From: Aphelenchoides besseyi
Lineage: Eukaryota; Nematoda; Chromadorea; Rhabditida; Aphelenchoididae
Length of the DNA stretch: 64,000 nucleotides
Direction of reading: 5' to 3'
NCBI GenBank assembly: GCA_024699855.1
Contig: JAMPIQ010000001.1
Location: forward strand, 17,918,001 to 17,982,000
The notes under the pieces were generated by a model. The model was not told the DNA's origin. It ran no database searches and saw only the letters and a list, made by a program, of their open reading frames with translations. The position numbers and the translations under genes are program-made. Each line of letters starts with the position of its first letter. The first letter of the stretch is position 1. This document shows positions 29,519 to 38,992 of this stretch, in pieces.

Positions 29519-31466
29519 ATGATTAGCAAGCGGCTCATCGAAGATCTGAATGCTAACTTTTGTTCGAAGGACAAACTCACTCTCGATGAAATGGACCTAC
29601 TGGACGGAACGTTCAATCGAAATGTAAATCATGTCGTTGGAATCGAAGATGGTCGCGGCCGCTACATGATGGGAAATGTGGAAGTCGATTTGGAGTCATT
29701 GCGAGAATCTTACCATAACTCAAACAAACGCGACGAAACAGTTTGTGCCGTGAGTTAAGATTCTGTATTAGCTGGCCAATTCTGTTCTTTAAGGTCTGCA
29801 ATGGAAAAGCCAATGGACTTCATTTCGGTGCCATCAGCTGTGCCGCTTGCAACGCCTATTTTCGTCGCTCCACATCCGAAAACCGCAAATATGTTTGTCG
29901 TAAAAACGGCAACTGTCTTGTGGATCACAGTGTTCGTACGGTTTGTCGGTGAGCGGAAGTGTTGAGTTGACGAATTACATTGACTTTCCAGATGTTGCCG
30001 TCTTTTGCGATGTTTGCTCGTCGGAATGAGACCAGAAGGTTTGTAGTGTCAATTAAACCTTCGACTTTTGTCATTTAGCCGTACAACCACATCGGGATAC
30101 AATTGGAAAGAAGATGAAAACCGGACGTTACTCGAAATCGATTAGTCCCGATTTGTCGCAGATCCACGTTAAACAAGAACACAGTCACAGATGCACTCCA
30201 TACTCAAGGTACTGTATTTAATCATGAGTAAGTAAACATTGGATTTTAGATCGGATAATCACGGAAAATCATTTCAAGTAAAACGCGACTTCTCATCAAG
30301 TCATTCGTCTAACTACCTTTCGAATAGCGGGCCATCGAGTAATGAACATGGAAGTGAAGGACAAACAGAAGCATTTGAAGTGATGACTTATTATTACATT
30401 AGAGTTTGAACTTGACATTTAGATAACAAATCGTAGCAATTCAAGCCCTTCGTCTTCTCATCTTTATACTAACTACATGCAACAAGTTGACGATGAGGGA
30501 TTGATTGAACACGGTCTTCGAGCTTATGCGCGATTAATTGAGCGTCGACGTCTGATTTACGGAGATCGATCGATTGAAAAGCTAATAAACGGCGATGAGC
30601 CGGAATACAAGCTGTGGAAAGGCACCACTAATCATTATCGCCTACACGAAAATTTCTCAGGTAAACTTCAACTATTTGATCTAATAAGCCAAATGCGATT
30701 TTTTACTTTTTCGAATTAATAGCTAAGGTCAATTCGGTTTTCAGTTGGAACTGCCAATTTGCTCGAGTTTGTTCGATCATTCTACGGCTTCAGTCAGTTG
30801 GATATCGCCGATCAAGTCGTTTTGTTTCGACACTTTGGAGCGTCTTTTATCATACTTGAAAAGTACTATCTCTCGTAAGCTCAATTTTCTGTTAATCATA
30901 TACGCTCTCAAAGTTCAGATATCAAAAGGGCGGTTTGCATACAAAACGAATATTCCGACAGGATTTCACTTACATCCAATTGTCCGATTCTTTCGACGTT
31001 CCAATTGATGAGACCACTGAGATTGATAGCGATCGCTATTTCATACCTCCGGAAGCAAAAAACTCGGATGGCCAATTAATTGACGACACGACTTTAACTC
31101 GTCTGGCAACTCCGCACATAAAATTGGCAATGGAACTGTTGATTAGACCAATGGAAGAAATTCACATGACTGACGTTGAGTTTGTTGCTTTATCGCTTTC
31201 AATTTTGTTTGAAACAAGTTAGTTTCTTCTCATTTTCTCGTCATTCTCTCTCTATAGAACTAAAAAAGCTGAGTTCGAAAGGTCGTGATCAGGTTCAAGA
31301 ACTTCGCAATCAACTGTGGACGGATTGGTTTTCGTATTACGAAACGTTAGGCGATTCCATTGAAGAAGCAGCAATACGAATGGGTAACACACTATTGATG
31401 TTAGCTGTATTGGATGTAAAGTTTAAAAGAATTTCAATCAATGGGCAAGCCGTTTTAGGACTTTAA
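29519..31466 (+). CDS. Nuclear hormone receptor (nematode supplementary type)
   Basis: Ligand-regulated transcription factor family, greatly expanded in nematodes. Start MISKRLIEDLNANF at 29519. The two C4 zinc fingers are complete after splicing: CAVCNGKANGLHFGAISCAAC, then FRRST, then CRKNGNCLVDHSVRTVCRCCRLLRCLLVGM. The P-box CAACNAYFRR is of the nematode supplementary kind. A linker rich in Ser and His follows. The ligand-binding domain begins about 30480 (DDEGLIEHGLRAYARLIERRR) and includes LLEFVRSFYGFSQLDIADQVVLFRHFGASFIILEKYY and EIHMTDVEFVALSLSILFE. It ends ISINGQAVLGL at 31466. About ten exons. No specific orthologue assigned. Confidence 0.9.
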
Positions 31467-31936
31467 CAAACATTACCAAGAACACTTCCATTTGTTACGC
31501 GTATTTGGCATCACGGAATACGACACAATTCTAAACGAGTTCTTTACCTCCTGATTATGTGCAACTAATTTGTAAATAAACACATTTGAAAGCTCAGAAT
31601 AATCAGAAGAACTTGTATGTTCACAAACAACAAGTCTAATAATAACCTGAAATTCCAAGAGAATCGCTAAAAGTTCGCAAAACTTGCAAGTAAACAGATT
31701 GCGAAAACCTGAGGTGCTGACGTGCGAGTTGGCATTAACAAGTTTTTGCTTAATCGCTGTGGAAGGTCTTAATTTTCGTTGGCCAACTCATCAATTTTGT
31801 GTCGTCAAAAGATTGGGGCGGGACATAAGACCAATTATCTTCGAGACAAATTCCGTTTATAAACACCAGATTCTTTCCGTTTGTTCATTCCAATTCCCCC
31901 GTTTATTGGGGTCTATCCCCTTCGATTCCCATAGCA
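31467..31936. other. Intergenic, nuclear receptor / secreted protein
   Basis: About 470 nt. No coding frame supported. A TTTATAAACA TATA-like element near 31856 suits the downstream gene. Confidence 0.3.
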
Positions 31937-32454
31937 ATGAAATCACGTACAACTATTCTTATTGTTTTGGTCGCTACTGTCATTAACACCATTCATTCGT
32001 GGGCAGTAATCGACGGTAAGTTAAAAACAAAAATTTCCCAAAAGAACATTTGTCCCCTAAAGCTGAACCATTTCGTCCATTCGCTTTACCGATTCGATCT
32101 GTAGGGCCTTCAGCTCATGCCATGTATCCCGAAGCCCGCTACCGAACACCACTCGAAGCTGCAGTAATGCGTGAAAAACTGCGTAATGTACTTCGCGAAT
32201 TACAACGCGATCCGAGTGCATTGGCCGCCTATCAAAATCCGAAGCCATTACCTACGGTCGCACAAGAGCCAACAAACAACAAAGTAGCAAGTCCATTGAG
32301 CGAACTCGAAGACGATCGTCAATCGGCAGTCAGCAAAAACGAATTGAATCGGGTATTTAACGCAAAAAAAGATTACCGGGAAATCTTTTTCAGATCGCTG
32401 ATGCTCTTCGTGGACGAACATTTGGAGGAAAATAGTGAGATCATACCGAAATAA
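31937..32454 (+). CDS. Small secreted protein, unidentified
   Basis: Two exons joined by one ~47-nt intron give about 157 residues. MKSRTTILIVLVATVINTIHSWA is a clear signal peptide. The mature part starts near EPFRPFALPIRSVGP and contains a charged helix TPLEAAVMREKLRNVLRELQRD and a C-terminal segment FFRSLMLFVDEHLEENSEIIPK. It has no Cys, no recognisable domain and no repeated dibasic neuropeptide pattern. The stop is at 32454. Function not known; possibly a peptide or moulting-fluid precursor, but that is a guess. A Helitron relic begins about 330 nt downstream. Confidence 0.6.
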
Positions 32455-32789
32455 GAGTTCACTGCTTCTTTCATACCATTTTGTATATAACTGGATTTTG
32501 AAGTTCCACGTCTGACTAACTTATTCCCATTTACTCATTAAACCGCCAAGCTAACGGCCATAAACGAACGCATTGAATGTTGTTGAGATACGCACCGTAA
32601 TAAACGAATGTTAAGATTTGCATGACCAAACGATTCATCCGCTTATAAGAATCGAAACAAGCGGAGTACATTGACAAAGATAGCGATTTAGAGAAAGCAA
32701 AAAAGATAACGGAGGAAAGCACCAAATTAATAGACTTCTTCAAATCAAATAAACGAAACTCGAACGCACGGTCTTTGTTGTAATCTAAA
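32455..32789. other. Intergenic, possibly older Helitron-derived sequence
   Basis: AT-rich. A minus-strand open frame here has no recognised domain. It lies directly upstream of the recognisable helicase relic and may be decayed element sequence. Confidence 0.25.
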
Positions 32790-32798
32790 GTACCCACT

Positions 32799-33303
32799 CA
32801 TTACAGTTGGAAGACAGTAATCGTTTACAGCAATCAAGCAACAGAAACCAACATACATTGGGAATCGCGAGTACAAAACAGTGAAGCAGGAGGTCGAATG
32901 AACGCTATCAGTCCAAGTCGAGGAGATTTGTGGCATTTGCGTCTTCTTCTAAAACACGTGAAGGGAGTAAAGAGTTTCAGAGAACCGCGAACAGTTAACG
33001 GAACTGTTTATTAGAACTTTGGAGAAGAGCGTTTGGTTTGATCTGATTGACGGCGATGAAGAGTATGCTAAATGCATGAATGAAGCAGTGAAAGTGTTAA
33101 TGCCAAAGAAATTGCAAACTCTCTTTGTCAACGTTCTCATTCACTGCAATCCGCGCGGATCTAAAAACGTTGCGGGAGATGTTCAAAGACGATTTGAACG
33201 AAAATTTCAATCGACACTTGAAGGAGACATCCAAAGCGTTTGCACGAGCATACAAACGAGTCGATAAGCCTCCTCAACGTCAAAACAACCAAGCTCCCTA
33301 CTA
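32799..33303 (+). pseudogene. Helitron rolling-circle helicase fragment (relic)
   Basis: Conceptual translation on the plus strand gives the segment between the Rep and helicase parts that is typical of Helitron proteins. It reads RMNAISPSRGDLWHLRLLLKHVKG, then KSFREPRTVNGTVY, a broken piece where the conserved upstream part is missing, LQTLFVNVLIHC, and after a +1 shift REMFKDDLNENF and KAFARAYKRVD. At least two frame disruptions are present (an in-frame TAG after NGTVY near 33013, and a shift near 33155), and the Rep and Walker-motif helicase parts are absent. The remaining frame ends NNQAPY-stop at 33303, about 30 nt inside inverted-duplication copy A. This is a dead fragment. Confidence 0.8.
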
Positions 33304-33348
33304 GTCCCAAAATGACTCGAAGTATTTTTTCTCGGGCATTTTTACATG

Positions 33349-33417
33349 AACTCGATCGCTACTCAGCAGTTCAACGGATCGCTACTCGGCATTAACCGAT
33401 TGCTACTCAGCAGTTAA
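33349..33417 (+). repeat. Short tandem repeat, three ~23-nt units
   Basis: Three imperfect units of the form CGATCGCTACTCAGCAGTT, next to the left end of copy A. Copy B (about 56255-56306) has two units and different flanks, so the array has changed since duplication. Confidence 0.65.
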
Positions 33418-34776
33418 ATCAATCGTTTTCTCGTTTCCCACCTCGTTCAACTTTCTATTCCTCGACCATGGATCGCACATTAAAACGGGAGTTAGTCGAC
33501 GATGTGAGCAAAATGGAAACAAAATCCGAGTAAGTTCAATTTCACTAGTAAATTTTGGCTTTCCTTCGAGGCGCCTTCTTTTAACTGTTTCATAAAAATG
33601 TTCCATAGTGTTATTTCCTTACAAAACAATTGACGTATCCCGAGGTAATGATGGTACCCGGAGTTTTTTCCGTATAAACCCGAAAATACTTTTATGTCAA
33701 AGTTTAAGCCGTAGTGAGACATTACTGAAGGCACTTTTCGATGGAATGACATCTGATGTGACATCCGAGGGTCTCAAGATTTTCGCGGAAAATTTCGAAT
33801 CGCGATTGCTCGGTCGTGTGTAAACCGTTTTCAGTCGTTTTAAAGGCAAATGCAAAGTTTTTCAGAGCGCTTTTAAAATGAACAATCGCACATTAATTTT
33901 GGTCGCAACATCACCGAGAAATAAAGCCGTAAACTTTTTCGTATTTTCGAGCGACTTGCTCACTTCAATCGGCCCTTTTGCAAATGTGTTGGGTTCTAAA
34001 CATGTAGATAAACTATGCTTGCTGCTGCAAAACTTCCTTGCACGTCACTGTCTAATTTGAAGTCTCAAATTTGCATTCTGGAGAGAGTTATTGATTTCGG
34101 CGGGAAATCCTCGCACGAAGTCGAAATATATCAACGGTTTTCGAGACGTCGATTGCAAAATCTTCAAAACAAAAGTATACACAATTTAAAGCCCTACTCA
34201 TAGCGCTTTCAAAAATATTGAATTTGATGTTATTGCGATGTCATGAAATCGACATCGATGTCAGATTTGACATCTTGCTATCTGATCGACGGAAACAGCG
34301 ACCATTACAAAACCACGTACATCTCTCTAATCTCGTTGTTTCAATATCGCAACTATTTCAATCATTTTCAAATCAGTGAAAACAACTCGATAAAACCAAT
34401 AACGTTTGTAGTCATCAACAAACGAATTTCTTTTGATCATCTCGCATCAAATCCCCACCGCTAATCATTGTTTCGCATAGAATCGAAACAGCGACTTCCA
34501 ACATTTCATTTCAAACAACAAAAAAGAACGTTCAGAACTATGTGCTAATTTTCAATCACGTTTGCTAACAAACGCTGATCACAACCAATTCCATTCTTCA
34601 ACTGCGATAAAATTCCAACTTTGAATCTAAGCTTCGTTCCGTAACTTATTGCAAAGTCAAACTTCAAATCGACAGCTCGAAACTAATGGTTGTCGAAAAT
34701 ATTAAAACAGTGATTTGAACATTTTCTCGATCATTTCACTTCGACAATTGCGAGCACAAACCGCACACCAAATAAG

Positions 34777-34786
34777 CATAAAAAGG
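34777..34786 (+). promoter_or_regulatory. TATA-like element of the duplicated 112-aa gene, copy A
   Basis: CATAAAAAGG about 165 nt before the ATG. The intervening sequence contains a TTTCAG acceptor 14 nt before the ATG, so a 5' UTR intron is likely. The same element is present in copy B near 54890. Confidence 0.45.
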
Positions 34787-34942
34787 GTTCTTATTCGAAA
34801 ACAAATATGCAGTCAAATCGGCCGATCTTTGTATACAAACATACTTCAATCGTCTCTTATAAGAAGAGAATTCCAAATATGCAAATTTTAATCACAGATT
34901 CGCTTTTGCTGACAATACTTTTCTTTCAGTTTGAAGCTAAAT

Positions 34943-35367
34943 ATGGGAGCGTACAGCTCCAACAACCCCGACAGAGCAGCGGGCCAAAAGAGAAGCCCCA
35001 AAGTCGAGTTCGACAGTGAAGGGCGCCTGGTTTTGGTGTTTGCCAAAACAGAGCGCCTGTTCGAGCCCATGGAGTACTGCTTCAAGCAGGGGACAGGCAG
35101 CGGCACACAACGCTACCTTGGTGTCGTTTTGGTGGCAATGAGAGAATTGCGGGTAAGTGCACCAATGTTTTTTATCTTAATTGTGTATTTAGATCATCGA
35201 TGGAATTTGGCGCTCATCGCCGACCGGGAAGTTGGCCATCAACTTCAATAGCATCGTTGAGTGTGGCGACTTCGAGATGGACTTAAGGCGTCGCGGATTT
35301 TCAATGTAAGTTGATTCTTGTTTTATCTTTGTTTACAGTCTTCACTTTCAGGAACAACGACGAGTAG
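34943..35367 (+). CDS. Unrecognised 112-aa protein, copy A
   Basis: Three exons (34943-35152, 35193-35305, 35352-35367), canonical GT-AG introns, and AATAAA at 35408. The product starts MGAYSSNNPDRAAGQKRSPK, continues VEFDSEGRLVLVFAKTERLFEP and GTQRYLGVVLVAMREL, and ends RRRGFSMNNDE. No signal peptide, TM or known domain. The compact alternating hydrophobic pattern looks like a small beta-rich domain, which is inference. The first exon is noticeably richer in G and C than its AT-rich surroundings (for example GGGGACAGGCAGCGGC), which may mean a different origin or strong codon selection. An identical gene lies in copy B. Family unknown. Confidence 0.75.
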
Positions 35368-35886
35368 AAAAGGATGTGTTTTTTTAATTGTATATTTTTA
35401 GTAGTAGAATAAACTCGTAAGGAAAACCATCGTTTTTAATGAATGTTCGTACGTCTTGGGCATGAACAGAGATTTTGGAAGACTCCGGAGATCGGACATA
35501 TTCGTACATAACAATTAGAGTTGTTTAATAGGGGCTGAGCTTAAGAAGCGATTGAACTCTTTGTACTGGGAAGGTACTTTTCCGTCGGCCGCTCTTCTAA
35601 AAAGACGTTTCTTTCGACCACTTTGCTGTCTATTTAGTTTATCCAGAGTAGCGCAGTCGATTGGGAGTCAGAACAAGCTTATCTGATCAGTCCGACTTTC
35701 AATCGGACATACAAGATGCTCAGCTCGTTACCCGCTCCTTTGGCTATCAATTTCGCATTTTCATATCCACCTCTCTTTAAAGATTGTTGAGTAAATCGTT
35801 TTGAATACGTAGACACCAAGTTCAACGTTATCTAATCACTCACTATGGAGATACGATCAATTTGCATACTCAGAAGTCGCTTCAAT

Positions 35887-36138
35887 TCACTTACAATTAA
35901 ACTATAACCCGTTCGGAATTACTCTTTCGAATTGTAAACTATAGGAATAATCAATCAAAAAGCGATCAAATCATGATTTCATTGTGCATCAATGATTTAT
36001 TTAAAACAGAAATCATACTCGATCTTCGAGCTAATAACCAGATGCCGAGTGCAAGAAATGACCAGAACTTTATTTCAATAAATTAAATTCTCTACTTAAA
36101 GTCCTGATTATTATGATCAATTACAACAAACGAAATGA
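35887..36138. other. Short AT-rich spacer, copy A / nuclear receptor
   Basis: About 250 nt. It presumably includes the 3' UTR of the receptor to the right, with AATAAA-like sequence near 36080 on either strand. Confidence 0.3.
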
Positions 36139-37572
36139 TTATAAACGTGGAGATCGACATTTGCTTTTTCCGACCCATTCGCGAAAGTCGTCGGGCAGGA
36201 TTCCGCCTTGAGTCGCATGATAAAGTAAAATGACGATGTAATTCGCCAGTTTACGCAAATTGTAAAATTCACTTGTCAAGAAGATCACTGTGGCCAAACG
36301 ATTGCTGACATCTCGACCCGTAGACTGAATATATTCGGACAGTTCGCGGATCGTGTTCTGTCGACAACATCGCAACTTTTCGGCCGTTTTCTCACTAACA
36401 GATGACAGCGATTCGGGAGAAGTGAATAGCAAAAGTAGAAGTGCCGACGCTTCGACTTCGTCCAGATGAGCTTCAGCAACTCGTTTTGCAACCTGATGCA
36501 CCAAATGAACGGAACAACCGCGCATAAACTCGTGAATTATCGGGTAGATAGAAGATCGTGCTGATGATTCGATTGCCTGTGTAATGAAGGAAAAGTGATT
36601 TTCGGTGACATCTTCATTCAACGAAAAATATGTTCCGTCAATGTTGAACGAACGTTTTGTCTCATGGCCATTGAATCGAATGCACGCGGTAACACGATTG
36701 AACAGCGCGAAATATTGAGAACAAAAGTCGTTGGAATACGTGTCCTGAAAAATTCGATTGAGTTAAAAGCTCAAAACGACTATTGATTTACCCATTCGTG
36801 TTGATCCATTTGTTGAAACAGCGAATTTTCGTTTCGAGCAATTCGATTGAAAATCAAAAACTCAATGTGCGTCAGTTTCAAATCATGACCACCACTGGGT
36901 GATTCCCGAGCTTCTGCCAAAAATGATCCGTCTGTATTTCCACCGCACAATTCGGGAAACTGTTGTTCATAGTTGGCAAAGAACTCGAATCTTGTATTGC
37001 GTCGAATTCGTGTAAACCATCGAAGGCAGTCGCCCAACGCTTCGGACATAAAAATTGTCGACGTGACTGCGGGAATCTTCTTGGAGAACGTTGAGATTTG
37101 CCGTCGTTCTTCGGAATGCAATAACAACTTTGATTCCAACATTCCAAGCTCTATACACTTTTGGAACCTGCAGTATTTGCACGCTCGTCTGGTTGGCACT
37201 ACTGAAATCTGCTGTCATATTTGTATGTCAAATTTCGAAGTTTACGCGAGTTTTGGCCACAGAGTCGGCCTTGTAAACATCGATATTGTTTGCGTTGCTT
37301 GATGGAACGACGAAAGAAAGCTCGACAACGAAAATGTAGCCAATTAATTATTGAACTTGAAATCTAACACTTACCCTGTGCAAACTGGAGTCTTAAGGTA
37401 ATAAACAGTAAACGGTTCAATTCGACAAATCGTGCAGACACCATTGGGAGAATAACCACTTGTCTCGGCCGCCAGTGGCGATAATGAACCTAAACAATCG
37501 GATTAGAAGTCCAAGTAACAGTTCGTTTAACTCACTTTCACTCCCGGTCGAATTATTCGGAGACGACAACAT
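36139..37572 (-). CDS. Nuclear hormone receptor with an aberrant splice site in its DNA-binding domain
   Basis: Start MLSSPNNSTGSE at 37572. Zinc finger 1 begins CTICRIEPFTVYYLKTPVC and should continue into CRAFFRRSIKQRKQYRC. Finger 2 runs through RLCGQNS, then TRRACKYCRFQKCIELGML. The ligand-binding domain includes LKLTHIEFLIFNRIA, DTYSNDFCSQYFALFNRV and LDEVEASALLLLLFTSPES, ending SKCRSPRL at 36139. The intron separating the two halves of finger 1 (37374-37329) begins GTAAGT but ends TTTTCG where TTTTCAG would be expected. Using the only internal AG instead would insert about nine residues into the finger. The gene may be a pseudogene, a bad allele or a sequence error. The neighbouring receptor at 38993-40947 is similar in order and orientation. 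Confidence 0.85.
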
Positions 37573-38992
37573 TAAGCTGAGAGTATCTTTCAAAACGATC
37601 AAATTATAGGATAAACGCAGTTGTGACAATAAGTCTCACGACTAATGAAATGAGAGATACCGCGGCACTTAACAGACAGATAAATGAAATGCCACGTAAA
37701 CTCGAGATTCAGACGGACTTCATTAGCGAGCAAAAGGCCAAAAGTCACGACGTAATCGGCGACAGACGCAACGATACGTGAGCAATCAACCGACTAAGCT
37801 GCGTACTTAAAGGTTTTGACTAAACTTAAAAAGCTGAGGATTTAAAAACGGTGTGCCAAAGGTGTGTATAACACACGAGACCATTAAGCTTGCGAAAAAG
37901 ACTCGAAACAGCCGACCGCCTGAACCGTCCGCCAAACTCACTGCGATGGTGTTGAAGCGGACGCGCAATTTTCTCAATTAAAAACTCGTGCAGAATCTCC
38001 TTCCGAACTGTTACGTTTTTCAAAAGTCGAATCAAAGTTAAGGCCAAAAAAGATTCAACTTTGTTGTCCGGAACATTGACCCACAACAGACCCTCGAGTT
38101 TCCTTAACGTACAAATAAACGTCACGCAAAAATCCACGTTGACGCAAATATTGAAATCATCGTGAAAGTTTGTCGTACAAATATATGACAAATGTTTTGA
38201 CAAGACTTCTCGCTTCACCGAACATAACTGTTTCTGATTATCGTCGTTCCACGAAAATGCTCGCCGGTGCTTCGTTTTGTGACAACCGTGGACTTTTGCT
38301 CTCGGCGGCGTCTTTTCGAGTCCAAAAACATTCTCGCGTTCCGCTTGGATGTTTTGTGCTCTTGTGGTCGATCTTCGAAAGTACAAACACGAGAATCTGT
38401 TACCGTATGGGAAAAAGAAGCGGCAAAGTCATTCGAACAAACGAATTTGTTTGTCTACAGAAGCTCGTGAAAACAGTGAAGAAAGCCGCTTAAATGGGTG
38501 TTGATTCGGGGCAAATATAACTTCGTGTACATGCATCAAACATCCCGGCAAATGTTTTTGGAGTTCTTTGTGGTCGCTCAAATGTTGCCGGAGGTGTTCA
38601 TTTGTATTCGAATCGAAAGTTCACCTACACAGTATATTGGTCGGTTTGCAAAGTCGACGGTCATATTTTGAATTTATAATCTCAATCTTTGCTCGTCAAA
38701 CGTAACTACCGTCCACAAAGTCTGTGTCCGCATAAACTTGGTCTACGAAATAGGAATTCAAAAACAAAATTCTTCGACGACAAACTTCTACAGTAAAAAT
38801 CGAGATAGTGTACTTCGAGAGTGGTTCTTCCCAAATTCGTACTTCAATTGCAATCGTTTATTCGATAAATAGGCCATTTCTAACACCAAGCACTATGAAA
38901 ACTTAAGTTCAATCACCGTAACAGTTTTGTTGTGGAATGTGAATTCTCGATTCTTCTCAAATGCATTAGATAAGGACCGATTATAAAAGAAT
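37573..38992. other. Intergenic, between two nuclear receptor genes
   Basis: 1.4 kb. A 186-codon minus-strand open frame (37826-38386) is Arg/Lys-rich, lacks recognisable domains and is about what chance allows in a window this size. Probably regulatory or 3' UTR sequence. Confidence 0.3.

Larger units (their letters stand above)
33274..35886 (+). repeat. Inverted duplication, copy A
   Basis: About 2.6 kb that recurs in opposite orientation at 53784-56371. Reading frames inside are identical or nearly so. The few differences include a GCT triplet at about 34018-34024 (absent in B) and divergence at about 33340-33470. It contains a short tandem repeat, an ATG-initiated 21-codon frame with a GTAAGT donor (33469-33531), a GACATCGATGTC palindrome, and a complete small gene (34943-35367) with its promoter and polyA signal. 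The left boundary lies inside the Helitron relic. Confidence 0.9.

Noticed and set aside
33492..33764. A 90-codon minus-strand frame in copy A, also in copy B
   Set aside because: Its conservation is explained by the overall identity of the duplication; no start context or homology.
35640..35710. A tRNA gene or tRNA-derived SINE in copy A (A-box-like TAGCGCAGTCGATTGGG and a T-arm-like hairpin)
   Set aside because: No acceptor stem pairs and the B box is poor; kept only as a coincidence present in both arms.
33274..35886. Copy A itself as a Helitron with TC and CTRR ends
   Set aside because: The left end begins with TC but no CTRR with an upstream hairpin is found at the right end; CTAG occurs only internally near 33300.
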